This document shows positions 26,727-35,392 of a DNA stretch of 64,000 bases, in pieces. The DNA is from RH-AL1 sp965198715. GTDB taxonomy: Bacteria; Pseudomonadota; Alphaproteobacteria; Rhizobiales; Beijerinckiaceae. How positions within the stretch are numbered: position 1 is the stretch's first letter; each line of letters begins with the position of its first letter. The position numbers and the translations under genes were made by a program. Location of the stretch: the NCBI GenBank assembly GCA_965198715.1, contig CBDAPV010000002.1, positions 558,001-622,000 on the forward strand. The letters are read 5' to 3'. The notes beneath the pieces are model-generated. The model did not search any database. It was not told the origin of the DNA and saw only the letters and a program-made list of their open reading frames with translations.

Positions 26727-27836
26727 TTAAATCCTGCTAGGAGGCATTAGTCTTGCTCTTAAAGGCAGACAATCCCGCCACAGTGCGCTCTCCAGCTGGG
26801 CCGGATGCAATCCAAACGACATTCTGTCAATCTGCGCGCGCGAGAGCTTGTTTCTATTACAGAAGTATGGATGCGCTGGTGGCTGTCCGAAGTAACTGAA
26901 GAAAACCGCAGAACGTTCTTCTTCTACAGCCGGTCGACCCCTGTGATAATACCTTGCAGTATCAGCAAAGACTAGAGTCCCTTTGCGCCCCGTACAGGTC
27001 CGAATGTCACTTCGTAGAGCCTTTCCATAAACGGTCTCTAACTTTCTCGTGTCGAAAGCTTCGTAACGCGATGAGTCTTGCCTTCGCAGCACTTCGCGAC
27101 ACAAAATTTCGAACGGGCCGCCGTTCTCGTCAACGTCATTCAGGTAAAGTGCGACCTTCATCATTCGTGTGTCTTCGCGGTCAAGGTGCCAGCGGCGGGT
27201 CGATAGTTCTTTGCCGTCTGCGAAAGTGTGGAAAACGAGCGGACCGTCGTAAGCAACGGGCCGGCGCAGATAGCATTCTGCTATTCGCAGCAGCACTGCA
27301 TTAAGTCCCCATCGATAGATCCCAGGCCAACGCTCCAAATCCATCGCATTGCTCACGATCATTGAAGGCTGCGCTGCCCCTTTCGATTGCGCCCTAATAA
27401 GCGCTGATGAAGCGACAGATCGGCCTAGCGAGATGATATCCTCTCCAGTACTATCGAGTCCAAGTGCATCAAGGTGCGTAACGAAGACGCCATTTCTTTC
27501 CAATCCTTCAAAAATGTCTGACTCGAGCGGTGATAAATTATTTAAGACTAGACTAGACCTTAATGCACTTGCCCGGCGCCGCTCCGCTGTTCGTGAAGCG
27601 TGAGGGAGCATGTCCCAGTTGAAAGCCATATAGGCGGGGATACTTGCCAGGGTATCCAATAATAGACTTTTCATATTACTCAAGACTTTCCGTAAGGTTT
27701 GCCGTGCTGCTTTGAATGCTGTGTATGCACCCGTGGTCGTTTCTCGCGCACTTTGACCTAGCGCTTCGATGTTAGAAACCGCTACGCGAATTCTTGTGTA
27801 AGCAAGATCGACAATACCAGAAGGCTTGATTAACAA
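26727..27836 (-). CDS. 2-oxoglutarate/Fe(II) oxygenase-like (phytanoyl-CoA dioxygenase fold) protein
   Basis: A 369-residue protein with the double-stranded beta-helix signature. The HxD pair is WHLDRED, followed by VALYLNDVDENGGPFEIL; the distal His is in ARYYHRGRP, and the 2-oxoglutarate-binding Arg is probably the Arg of HRGRP. Such enzymes hydroxylate small molecules or sugars/lipids using O2 and 2-oxoglutarate. The first 90 residues look helical and have no counterpart I know. It lies alone between the IS1380 remnant and an AT-rich gap, with lower GC than the core, so it is probably acquired cargo. The substrate is unknown. Confidence 0.7.
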   Translation of the reverse strand: MLIKPSGIVDLAYTRIRVAVSNIEALGQSARETTTGAYTAFKAARQTLRKVLSNMKSLLLDTLASIPAYMAFNWDMLPHASRTAERRRASALRSSLVLNNLSPLESDIFEGLERNGVFVTHLDALGLDSTGEDIISLGRSVASSALIRAQSKGAAQPSMIVSNAMDLERWPGIYRWGLNAVLLRIAECYLRRPVAYDGPLVFHTFADGKELSTRRWHLDREDTRMMKVALYLNDVDENGGPFEILCREVLRRQDSSRYEAFDTRKLETVYGKALRSDIRTCTGRKGTLVFADTARYYHRGRPAVEEERSAVFFSYFGQPPAHPYFCNRNKLSRAQIDRMSFGLHPAQLESALWRDCLPLRARLMPPSRI

Positions 27837-28886
27837 GCCTTCATTAACCCGAGCTTACTCGCACCCTGATAGGTGGAGTGGATCCGATCGCGTTTGTTCG
27901 GATTTTGATATGATCGTCATGCCTTCACGTTGGAAAGCAAGCGCCGTAAGCTGATGGAAGGCTATAGAAGGCAGTATAATATTGATTTCGACTGATTTAG
28001 ATGGCTTACTCTTTGAGTCCGCTGTACCTTTACTGAGAGATCAGGATTAAATCGAAGGCTCTTAGGTCGACAACGCACGGTACCATCGTTACCTTACATC
28101 CTCCCGTGCTGCAAAGCGACCTCGCCTGAGATTGTACCCAAACAAAAAACGTGCCGACAGGCCGGCTGATTTTGCTCTCGTAACAAGTCTCACATTTAGG
28201 ATGATGCTTAAGCTAGACTAGCAGAATGCAACGCATAAATCGTTACCGCCTTGGACTTATTCTCATATTGCAAGATTGGTATTCGGCATCAGAAACCGAC
28301 ATGAAGGATCAGGGCCGGGAGGGCAAGCTCCCCCGCAATGCGGACTGGCCCAATCCTGTGAAGACATTTCGCGTCAGCCGAGAGTGCGAGCTCGTAGCCA
28401 GGACGTGCCAAGCGACGGGAACCTGCACTTCGCCGCAACATTGAAGCGAGCCTCTAGTCTAGCAGGCTGCTGAGACCATCTTTGCAATCGAGCCTGACAG
28501 CCTTGCGAGTATTGCTGGTCGATAAATCGCGGTCGGGGACCGACCGATCGCGTGGCGAGCGACGGCGTGTCGAGCTTCCTCGGCTCGGCCGCCCCTTCGC
28601 CATTAACTGGCGCTGCGAAGAAGCTTAAATGGTCGTGACCTCGCGCGGGCGCCGTATCATTGCGGCGAGGTCGGCGGGAGCTTGCGTCGAAAGACGTATT
28701 TCCCGCTGTCGCGACGTTGGACGAGGAACGGTGACTGCGTGGAACTCGAGCGACCCATGACGCACACCGCCGGCTTCTGTTTACGACCAGTATTATAACC
28801 AATTCAAGCCCTTCAGAGCCGAAATGAGGCGTGATCCTAGAGCGAGCTAGCGATTTCAGCGGATTGGCATCAACATGGAGGGGTCT
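27837..28886. other. AT-richer gap beside tRNA-Gly
   Basis: About 1 kb with no intact gene. The last 260 bp before the tRNA contain an integrase N-terminal remnant (28625-28758). A 219-bp open frame from 28226 has no support from codon use or similarity, and I leave it out. Confidence 0.5.
28625..28758 (-). pseudogene. Tyrosine-recombinase (integrase) N-terminal remnant
   Basis: From ATG 28758 the minus strand reads PFLVQRRDSGKYVFRRKLP. After a one-base shift it reads DLAAMIRRPREVTTI and hits a stop at 28627-28625. 'Fl-qR-gkYyFRR-lP-dLa' is the usual N-terminus of phage/island integrases with the DUF6538-type domain. The catalytic domain is gone. Its place, starting 129 bp from the 3' end of tRNA-Gly, is where an island integrase is expected. 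Confidence 0.5.
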
Positions 28887-28960
28887 TGGAGCGGGTGAAG
28901 GGAATCGAACCCTCGTATTCTGCTTGGAAGGCAGTTGCTCTACCATTGAGCTACACCCGC
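28887..28960 (-). tRNA. tRNA-Gly (anticodon TCC)
   Basis: Reads 5' GCGGGTG on the minus strand from 28960. The acceptor stem GCGGGTG/CACCCGC is perfect; the D arm is GCTCAATGGTAGAGC; the anticodon loop is CTTCCAA with TCC at 34-36; the T arm is GAGGGTTCGATTCCCTT. The 3' CCA is encoded (28889-28887). The top pair of the anticodon stem is a mismatch. Its 3' end faces the accessory region. Confidence 0.95.
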
Positions 28961-28970
28961 GCGGCACCTC

Positions 28971-29666
28971 TTATGCCGCAGAACGCGGGTCGCGGGAAGG
29001 GGTGAGGCTCGCGAGCAGCGTGTCGAAATCTGAGTCGGGCGGGTCGCGGCCGAGCGCGGCCACCGGCACGTCGGGGCAGAAGGCGGCCAGCGTGTCGCGG
29101 GTGGCGGCGGCGGGCACGCTGGCGCCGGCGCTCTCCACCAGGAGCACGGTGGCGGGCGCGAGGCCGCGGCCGGCGAGCGCCGCCACGGCTGTCAGCGCAT
29201 GGCTGATCGCGCCGAGCGCCGTCGGCGACACCAGCAGGATCGGCAGCCCGAGCGCGGCCACGAGGTCGAGCACGGTGTGGCGGCGGTCGAGCGGCACCAT
29301 GAGGCCGCCGATGCCTTCGACCAGCGTGAAGCGCTCGGGCGTGAGCGCCTGCTGGCAGAAGGCGGCGACGGGATCGAGGCCCGGGGCGTCGCGGCTCTCG
29401 GCGGCGGCGGCCATGTCCGGCGACAACGGCGCGGCGTAGCGCCAGGGCGACATCGCCGCCACGCTGTCGTCGTCGAGCGGGATGCCCAGGGCGGCGAGCA
29501 GCCGGCCGGCGTCGCTCTCGGCGGCGGTGGCGGGCTCGTAGCCGGTCAGCACCGGCTTCAGCGCGGCGATCGGTTGGCCGGCGCGGCGGGCGGCGCGGAC
29601 GAGTCCGGCCGTGACGTAGGTCTTGCCCACCTCCGTCCCGGTCGCGGTCACGAAGAGGCCTGGCAC
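28971..29666 (-). CDS. bioD: Dethiobiotin synthase
   Basis: BioD closes the ureido ring of dethiobiotin from 7,8-diaminopelargonic acid, CO2 and ATP. The 231-residue protein starts GLFVTATGTEVGKTYVTAGL, with the P-loop-like GTEVGKT. KPVLTGYEP carries the substrate Lys and VEGIGGLMVPL is the second signature. The start is GTG 29666 with GGGAGGA a few nt upstream, 19 nt inside the end of bioF, so the two are coupled. It ends 11 bp before the tRNA gene. Confidence 0.95.
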   Translation of the reverse strand: MPGLFVTATGTEVGKTYVTAGLVRAARRAGQPIAALKPVLTGYEPATAAESDAGRLLAALGIPLDDDSVAAMSPWRYAAPLSPDMAAAAESRDAPGLDPVAAFCQQALTPERFTLVEGIGGLMVPLDRRHTVLDLVAALGLPILLVSPTALGAISHALTAVAALAGRGLAPATVLLVESAGASVPAAATRDTLAAFCPDVPVAALGRDPPDSDFDTLLASLTPSRDPRSAA

Positions 29667-30826
29667 AAGGTCCTCCCGCCGTCGGTCGGTGCGGCGGCGC
29701 CGATCAGGCCGCGCAGCGCGGCGGAGAGGCGCGCGACGTCGGCCTCCTCGTGGCCGGCGCAGAAGGCGAGGCGCAGCCGCGCCGTGCCCGGCGGCACGGT
29801 GGGCGGACGGATCGCCACCACGAGGAAGCCGTCGGCCTCGAGCCGCGCGGAGACATCTAGCGCCGCCTCGGCGCTGCCGAGCACCACGGGCACGATCGCG
29901 CTCTGCGCCTCCGGCAGCCCCGTCGTGCGGGTGAACAGCCGCGCCCTGGCGAGCGGCGCGCGCGCGAGCGCCGGCTCGGCGGCGATGATGTCGAGCGCCG
30001 CCGCCGCCGCCGCCGCAGAGGCCGGGGGCAGGGCGGTGGAGTAGACGAGCGAGCGCGCCCTGGTCTTCAGCAGGTCGACCACCGCGCGCGACGCGCAGCA
30101 ATAGCCGCCGTAGCTGCCGACCGCCTTCGACAGCGTGCCCATCGCCAGCGGCACGTCGATCTTGGCCGAAGCGTCGGGCGCGGCGAGGCCTAGGCCATGC
30201 GCGTCATCGGCCATCAGCCAGGTGTCGTGCGCGGCGGCGAGGTGGCCCAGCGCGGCGAGCGGGGCGCGATCGCCGTCCATCGAGAACACGGTCTCCGTGA
30301 CGACCAGCGCGTGGCGGTGGGCGCCGCGATGTGTCGCCAGCAGGCCGGCCGCCGCGTCGACGTCGTTGTGGGGAAAACGGATGATGGTCGCGCCGGACAG
30401 CGTCGCGCCGGCGTAGAGGCAGCTGTGGGCCAGCGCGTCGATCAGTACGAGGTCGCCGGGGCCGGCGAGCACGCCGAGCACGCCGATGTTGGCGAGATAG
30501 CCCGAGCCGAACACGCAGGCCGCCTCGCTGCCCTTCATCGCCGCCAGCTTGGCTTCGAGCGCCTCCAACGGCGGATGGTTGCCGGTGACGAGCCGCGAGG
30601 CGCCGGCGCCGGTGCCCCAGCGCTCGATGGCGGCGGTGGCGGCGGCCTTGACGCGCGGATCGGTCGAGAGGCCGAGATAGTCGTTGCAGGAGAACGACAG
30701 CAGGCGATGCCCCCCGCGGATCACGTGGGGAAAGCCGCCGCGGTCGGTCGCGACCGGGGTGCGGCGGAGCGCGCGCGCGTCGAGGGCGTCGAGCTTGGCG
30801 GCGGCGTATTCGTCGAGCGAGCGCAT
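29648..30826 (-). CDS. bioF: 8-amino-7-oxononanoate synthase
   Basis: PLP enzyme of the alpha-oxoamine synthase family that joins pimeloyl-ACP/CoA and L-alanine. 392 residues from ATG 30826 (GGGAGG upstream). Visible are SCNDYLGLS, GTGAGASRLVTGNHPPLE, the aldimine region DDAHGLG and TLSKAVGSYGGY with the PLP Lys. Divergent from bioA across only 47 bp. I saw no TTATMKATAA-type BioR box there, so control may lie elsewhere. Confidence 0.95.
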   Translation of the reverse strand: MRSLDEYAAAKLDALDARALRRTPVATDRGGFPHVIRGGHRLLSFSCNDYLGLSTDPRVKAAATAAIERWGTGAGASRLVTGNHPPLEALEAKLAAMKGSEAACVFGSGYLANIGVLGVLAGPGDLVLIDALAHSCLYAGATLSGATIIRFPHNDVDAAAGLLATHRGAHRHALVVTETVFSMDGDRAPLAALGHLAAAHDTWLMADDAHGLGLAAPDASAKIDVPLAMGTLSKAVGSYGGYCCASRAVVDLLKTRARSLVYSTALPPASAAAAAAALDIIAAEPALARAPLARARLFTRTTGLPEAQSAIVPVVLGSAEAALDVSARLEADGFLVVAIRPPTVPPGTARLRLAFCAGHEEADVARLSAALRGLIGAAAPTDGGRTLCQASS

Positions 30827-30873
30827 GGCCTCCCTGTCTGGCGCGAGCGCCGCCAAAATGCAAAAGCGGAGCG

Positions 30874-32178
30874 ATGACGAGAGACATCGCGCCCCTGGAT
30901 CCGGCCTGGCAACCATCCTGGATCGAGGCCGGGCAGGCGCACCTCTGGCGGCCCTACTGCCAGATGAAGACCGCGGTGCCGGCGCTCGCCGTGGCGGCGA
31001 CCCAAGGCTCGCGCATCCACCTCGCCGACGGTCGCGTGCTGATCGACGGCATCGCCTCGTGGTGGACGGCGTGTCACGGCTACAACCATCCCTACATCGC
31101 CGACGCGGTGCGCCGGCAGCTCGAGACCATGCCGCACGTGATGTTCGGCGGGCTCACCCACGAGCCGGCGGCGACGCTGGCGGCTCGGCTCGCGGCGCTG
31201 CTGCCGGGCGATCTCGACCACGTCTTCTTCTCGGACTCCGGCTCGGTCGCCGTCGAGGTGGCCATGAAGATGGCGATCCAGGCAGCGCTCAACCGCGGCG
31301 AGCCGGAGCGCACCAAGATCCTGGCGTTCCGCGGCGGTTACCACGGCGACACGCTGGCGACGATGGCGGTGTGCGACCCGGAGGAGGGCATGCATGCGCA
31401 TTTCGCCGGTGTGCTGCCCCGCCAGATCATCGCCGGACTGCCGCGCGACGAGGCCGGCCTCGCGGGGTTCGAGGCGCTGATGGAGCGGGAGGGCCACCGC
31501 GTCGCCGCGATCCTGGTCGAGCCGCTGGTGCAGGGCGCCGGCGGCATGCTGTTCCACGACGCCGCCACGCTGGCGCGGCTGCGGGAGGTGGCGACGCGGC
31601 ACGGCTGCCTGCTGATCTTCGACGAGATCTTCACCGGGTTCGGCCGCGCCGGCGCGATGTTCGCCTGCGAGGCGGCGGGCGTGGTGCCCGACATCCTGAC
31701 GCTCTCCAAGGCGCTGACCGGCGGCACGATGGCGCTGGCCGCCACCATCGCCTCGCGGCCGGTCTTCGAGGCCTTCCTCTCGGACGACCCGACCCACGCG
31801 CTGATGCACGGGCCGACCTTCATGGCCAACCCGCTGGCCTGCGCCGCCGCCAACGCCTCACTCGACCTGTTCGCGCGCGAGCCGCGCTTGGCCCAGGCCC
31901 GGGCGATCGAGGCGCGGCTGCGCGAAGGCCTGGCGCCGCTCGCCGGCCGCCCCGGCATCCGCGACGTGCGCGTCATGGGCGTAATCGGCGTTGTCGAACT
32001 CGCGCGCATCGACGATCTCGACGCACTCAAGGCGCGGTTCCTGCGCGCCGGCGTGTGGGTGCGCCCGTTCCGCACCATCGCCTACCTGACGCCGGCCCTC
32101 ACGATCGCGGCGAAGGACCTCGACGCGCTGATCGATGTTTCGGTCGAGGTGGCCTCGGCGCACGGGCGCGGCGCGTGA
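30874..32178 (+). CDS. bioA: Adenosylmethionine-8-amino-7-oxononanoate aminotransferase
   Basis: A class III PLP aminotransferase of 434 residues that makes 7,8-diaminopelargonate using S-adenosylmethionine as amino donor. Motifs are HLWRPYCQMK, DGIASWWTACHGYNHP (the Trp-rich BioA signature), FFSDSGSVAVEVAMKMA, LIFDEIFTGFGR, and the PLP Lys in LTLSKALTGG. Together with bioF and bioD on the other strand it covers three of the four late biotin steps; bioB is not in the window. The stop overlaps the GTG of the next small gene. Confidence 0.96.
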   Translation: MTRDIAPLDPAWQPSWIEAGQAHLWRPYCQMKTAVPALAVAATQGSRIHLADGRVLIDGIASWWTACHGYNHPYIADAVRRQLETMPHVMFGGLTHEPAATLAARLAALLPGDLDHVFFSDSGSVAVEVAMKMAIQAALNRGEPERTKILAFRGGYHGDTLATMAVCDPEEGMHAHFAGVLPRQIIAGLPRDEAGLAGFEALMEREGHRVAAILVEPLVQGAGGMLFHDAATLARLREVATRHGCLLIFDEIFTGFGRAGAMFACEAAGVVPDILTLSKALTGGTMALAATIASRPVFEAFLSDDPTHALMHGPTFMANPLACAAANASLDLFAREPRLAQARAIEARLREGLAPLAGRPGIRDVRVMGVIGVVELARIDDLDALKARFLRAGVWVRPFRTIAYLTPALTIAAKDLDALIDVSVEVASAHGRGA

Positions 32179-32336
32179 CCCGGGGCACCAAGAAGGCCGA
32201 CCTGCCGAGCAAGATCTGCCCGGTGTGCAAACGGCCGTTCGCCTGGCGCAAGAAGTGGGAGCGCAGCTGGGACGAGGTCCGTTACTGCTCAGAACGCTGC
32301 CGCCGCGACGCCAAGGGGGCGAAAACGGAAGGTTAG
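32175..32336 (+). CDS. DUF2256 small zinc-ribbon-like protein
   Basis: A 53-residue protein: KICPVCKRPFAWRKKW, then VRYCSERCRRDAK. Two CxxC-type pairs form a likely zinc site, the DUF2256 pattern. Function unknown. The GTG start overlaps the bioA stop (GTGA), so it is translated with bioA. Relatives often occur beside photolyase- or cryptochrome-like genes; the link to biotin here may be chance. Confidence 0.8.
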   Translation: MTRGTKKADLPSKICPVCKRPFAWRKKWERSWDEVRYCSERCRRDAKGAKTEG

Positions 32337-32676
32337 GTGCATCCTCCTCCGCAAAGCGGGAGAAGGGGACCGCTGAAGGCGGTGGAGAGGGCGGCCACCG
32401 CCTCGATGCGAACCGTTGTGACGTCTATGGGAATGGTTGAAATATCGGCGGCCCCTCCACCATGCTTCGCATAGTCCCCTTCCCCGTTTCACGGGGGAGG
32501 ATCCGCGCCGCCGATGCTGCGGAGGACAGGGCGCAGCTCTGCAGGATCGCCTCGCGGGCGTCGACGAGCTCGAAGGTCGCGCACATCCGCGCGGGTCAGG
32601 CACAGGTTTTCCGCGCGTCAACTCGCCACGGACTATACCAAACGAATAGGGTAGGCCCGACTCAGCCGGAACCGCC
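32337..32676. other. Intergenic region holding repeat A1
   Basis: Apart from the palindromic repeat A1 (32341-32502), nothing recognisable is present in this 340-bp gap. Confidence 0.6.
32341..32502. repeat. Repeat A, copy 1 (about 160-175 bp palindromic element)
   Basis: Begins ATCCTCCTCCGCAAAGCGGG, continues GGGGACCGCTGAAGGCGGTGG, and ends as the inverted form GGCCCCTCCACCATGC ... CCGTTTCACGGGGGAGGAT. It starts 4 bp after the DUF2256 stop. The same architecture (GC-hairpin, spacer of about 60 bp, inverted hairpin) recurs at 33547, 56087, 59660 and 60743. Confidence 0.85.
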
Positions 32677-33537
32677 ATGCGCCTGCTCGACCATCTGCCT
32701 CGCTCGAAGCTCGCCGAAGGCCCTGTCTGGGATGCCGGGAGCCAGTGCCTGTACTGGGTCGACATCGTCGGCCGCGGCATCCACCGCTACGAGCCGGCGA
32801 CGGGCGCCTGCGCCACCCACCCGCTGCCTGATCTGGTCGGCTTCTGCGTCGTTGCCGGTGGCGGGCGCCTGGTCGTCGGGATCGGCGGTGGGCTCTACGA
32901 CCTGGCGTTCGGCACCGCCGGCGAGACGCCGCTGGTCCGCCCCGCGATGCACCAGGCCAACCGTTTCAATGACGGCAAGTGCGATCCGCGCGGGCGGCTG
33001 TGGGCCGGCACGATGCATGTCGAGGCGAACCGCGACCATGAGGCGACGGGCGCGCTCTACCGCTGGCGCGGCGGCGGGCTTGAGGTGGCGCAGGCGCCGG
33101 TGTCGCTGTCGAATGGGCTGGGCTGGAGCCCATCGGGCGACACGATGTACTTCTCCGACACTCACGCCGGCACGGTCTGGGCCTACGATTACGACCTCGC
33201 CACCGGTGCCATCTCGCGCCGGCGGGCCTTCGCCACCGTGCCGGTCGAGGTGGGCGTGCCCGACGGCCTCGCGGTGGATGCGGCCGGGCGCGTGCTCGTC
33301 GCGATCTGGCGCGGCGGGCGGCTCAACGTCTACGCGCCAGATGGCTCACTCGACGCCGAGCTGCCCGTGCCGGTGCGCAACCCGACGAGCTGCTGCTTCG
33401 GCGGGCCCGGTCTCTCGACGCTCTACGTGACCACGATGCCGTCCTCGAACGAGGACGATCCGCGCTCCGGCTCGCTCTTCGCCTGCGGCGCCGACAAGCC
33501 CGGCCTGCCGAGCGCAAGGATGGATTGCGGGCTGTAG
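32677..33537 (+). CDS. SMP-30/gluconolactonase-like protein
   Basis: A 286-residue six-bladed beta-propeller of the SMP-30/gluconolactonase/LRE family. Metal ligands are apparent: Glu in LAEGPVWD, Asn in RFNDGKCDP, Asn in SLSNGLGWSP and Asp in GVPDGLAVD. These enzymes hydrolyse sugar lactones such as L-arabinono- or gluconolactone in oxidative sugar degradation. No dehydrogenase or dehydratase partner is adjacent, so the specific lactone is unknown. Repeats A1 and A2 flank it. Confidence 0.9.
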   Translation: MRLLDHLPRSKLAEGPVWDAGSQCLYWVDIVGRGIHRYEPATGACATHPLPDLVGFCVVAGGGRLVVGIGGGLYDLAFGTAGETPLVRPAMHQANRFNDGKCDPRGRLWAGTMHVEANRDHEATGALYRWRGGGLEVAQAPVSLSNGLGWSPSGDTMYFSDTHAGTVWAYDYDLATGAISRRRAFATVPVEVGVPDGLAVDAAGRVLVAIWRGGRLNVYAPDGSLDAELPVPVRNPTSCCFGGPGLSTLYVTTMPSSNEDDPRSGSLFACGADKPGLPSARMDCGL

Positions 33538-33546
33538 GCCGAGTTG

Positions 33547-33722
33547 TTCCTCCCCTGCGAAGCGCAGCGTAGCGGAGGAGGGGGACCATGCGAAGCATGG
33601 TGGAGGGGGGCTGCCGAGCCTCGTGGCTTGGTATGTTGCTGCCATCAGCGAGTTGGATCGCAGCGGCGGCAGCCCCCTCCACTGCCTTCGGCGGTCCCCC
33701 TCCCCGCTTCGCGGAGGAGGAT
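33547..33722. repeat. Repeat A, copy 2
   Basis: Palindromic element whose outer ends are TCCTCCCCTGCGAAGCG and CGCTTCGCGGAGGAGGATGC, with inner GGGGGACCATGCGAAGCATGG and CCTTCGGCGGTCCCCC. Its right end lies 3 bp from the madM stop codon. Confidence 0.85.
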
Positions 33723-33725
33723 GCG

Positions 33726-34490
33726 CTACCGCACGAACATCCGCACGATGAGGAAGAACAACGAAGGGCATAGCAGGCAGCCGAGGCCGGTATGGAAGGT
33801 CGAGGTCAGCGCGCCGTAGGGGATCAGCCGCCGGTCGGTCGCGGCCAGGCCGGCGGTGACGCCGCTGACCGAGCCCATGACGCCGCCGTAGATCATCGCC
33901 GAGCGCGGGTTGTCGAGGCCGATGGCGCGGGCGACGAGCGGCGTCACCACCATGACGAAGACGGCCTTGAGCACGCCGGTGGCGATCGATAGCGCGATCA
34001 CCGGCGAGGCCGCGCCGAGCGCCGTGCCTGTCGCCGTGCCAATGATGTAGGCGTTGGCGCCGGCCCCGATGGTCGTGAGGCTGACCGCGTCGGTGTAGCC
34101 GAAGCTCCAGGCGCAGGCGGCGCCGACCGCGAAGGGGATGGCGGTGCCGAACCCCACAGCCACGAAGGCGACGGCGCCGGCGCGCCAGGCCTGCGCGACG
34201 TCGACCTCGAAAGCGGTCGAGACCACGGCGAAGTCGCGCAGCATGGCGCCGCCGAGCAGCAGGATGCCGGAGAAGGGCACGACGTCGGCGATGCCCTGGT
34301 GGCCGTGGGTGATCCGCCCGCCGAGATAGGCGAGCGCCAGGCCGAGCGCGATGGCGAAAGCCGAGGCGTGGACGCGACCGCGCGTCAGCGCGTGCGACAG
34401 GCCGCTGGAGACGAGCATCAGCAGCCCGACCAACGCGAAGGCGACGACCAGCGCCTCGCTCTTAGCCATATGGGCGAAGATCTCGCTCAC
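33726..34490 (-). CDS. madM: Malonate transporter subunit MadM
   Basis: A 254-residue membrane protein with about 7 helices. It forms the larger subunit of the sodium-dependent MadLM malonate carrier: GKxxxx-free hydrophobic helices, with ITHGHQGIADVVPFSG in the middle and RSAMIYGGVMGSVSGVTAGL near the end. The GTG start at 34490 overlaps the madL stop (GTGA), showing coupling. No malonate decarboxylase or malonyl-CoA synthetase gene is next to it. The next downstream sequence is repeat A2. Confidence 0.9.
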   Translation of the reverse strand: MSEIFAHMAKSEALVVAFALVGLLMLVSSGLSHALTRGRVHASAFAIALGLALAYLGGRITHGHQGIADVVPFSGILLLGGAMLRDFAVVSTAFEVDVAQAWRAGAVAFVAVGFGTAIPFAVGAACAWSFGYTDAVSLTTIGAGANAYIIGTATGTALGAASPVIALSIATGVLKAVFVMVVTPLVARAIGLDNPRSAMIYGGVMGSVSGVTAGLAATDRRLIPYGALTSTFHTGLGCLLCPSLFFLIVRMFVR

Positions 34491-34894
34491 CGCGGCAGGC
34501 CCTCGACCGGCTCGAAGCCGGGCGCGGGCTCGGCGCGCTCGCCGAGGCGGCTGCGGCCGAGCGCGGCGGCGACGCCGAGGCAGAGCACGAAGGAGACGAG
34601 GCTCGCCAGCAGAACCATCGGGCCGCTGCCGATGGCCGCCACCACGTCCTGCTGCGCCGCCATCGCGACGATGATCGGGATGTACATCGCCGACCAGAAC
34701 TCGACGCCGCCGGTGACGCCCTTGCCGAGCCAACCGCGCGCCTTGAGCGCGCCGCGGGCCGCGATCAGCGCGATCATCGCGAAGCCGACGCCGCCGATGT
34801 CGGCGCGGATGCCCAGCGCGACGCCGAGCATCTCGCCCACGAAAGTGCCCAGCAGCGTGCAGGCGGCGAGCAGCGCGACGCCGTAGATGATCAT
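34487..34894 (-). CDS. madL: Malonate transporter subunit MadL
   Basis: A 135-residue protein with four membrane helices, matching MadL: IIYGVALLAACTLLGTFVGE, GVGFAMIALIAARG and VEFWSAMYIPIIVAMAAQQDVV. It functions with MadM in malonate uptake. The start is ATG 34894. The upstream 210 bp holds no recognisable regulatory site. Confidence 0.9.
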   Translation of the reverse strand: MIIYGVALLAACTLLGTFVGEMLGVALGIRADIGGVGFAMIALIAARGALKARGWLGKGVTGGVEFWSAMYIPIIVAMAAQQDVVAAIGSGPMVLLASLVSFVLCLGVAAALGRSRLGERAEPAPGFEPVEGLPR

Positions 34895-35104
34895 GGAACC
34901 TCGCGGGTGGCAGGAGGGCGCCGCGGCGATGGGATGCCGACGGCGAGCCGCCGCTCTGCCCAAAGACTGGGGCGGGAGCGTGGGGACGGCGCGAAGGTTG
35001 CCGTGATCGTGATGGTTGCCGGCTTGCTCCGATCCACGTCCGTTCATCGGCCTGGCAGCGCTTCGCCGGCTCGCGCGTTGTCGGTCGTCGCAGCGGAGCC
35101 GACC

Positions 35105-35296
35105 ATGGCCGACAACCTCAGCAAGCACGCCGCCTTCGATGCCGTCTCGGAGGGCGCCGACGCCCGGAGGCGCGGCCGGACGCGGGACGCCTGCCCCTAT
35201 GCAACGGGCTCGCGCAAGCGGGACGAGTGGATCGAGGGCTTCGACGGACTGAAAACGGAGCTGCCGCCGGACCTTCCGCTCGACTCGACGGGCTGA
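35105..35296 (+). CDS. Ribosome modulation factor (RMF/CrpP)-like small protein
   Basis: A 63-residue protein with the RMF-like pattern 'G--A---G-----CPY------R--W--G': SEGADARRRGRTRDACPYATGSRKRDEWIEGFDG, seen from residue 15 on. RMF dimerises ribosomes in stationary phase in E. coli; alphaproteobacterial relatives are largely uncharacterised. I chose the ATG at 35105. An upstream in-frame start at 34907 would add unconserved sequence. It sits 96 bp before typA, another ribosome-associated stress factor. Confidence 0.6.
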   Translation: MADNLSKHAAFDAVSEGADARRRGRTRDACPYATGSRKRDEWIEGFDGLKTELPPDLPLDSTG

Positions 35297-35392
35297 GCCC
35301 CATTTCCAAATGTTGCGCGATGCGATAGAGCGTGCCGCAATGCGGCATGCGCCCGATGCGCGCGCCCCTCTCCAATCTTCGGCCCGTTCCCC

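Noticed and set aside
26559..26750. 63-codon frame between the IS1380 remnant and the oxygenase gene
   Set aside because: No support beyond being open; it overlaps the oxygenase gene end.
28226..28444. 72-codon plus-strand frame in the AT-rich gap
   Set aside because: No ribosome binding site, no recognisable motif and mixed codon use.
28374..28967. 197-codon minus-strand frame running over tRNA-Gly
   Set aside because: It includes the tRNA sequence, and the downstream half is non-coding; only a short integrase remnant is supported, in another frame.
30827..30873. BioR or BirA operator between bioF and bioA
   Set aside because: The 47-bp gap has no TTATMKATAA-like palindrome.
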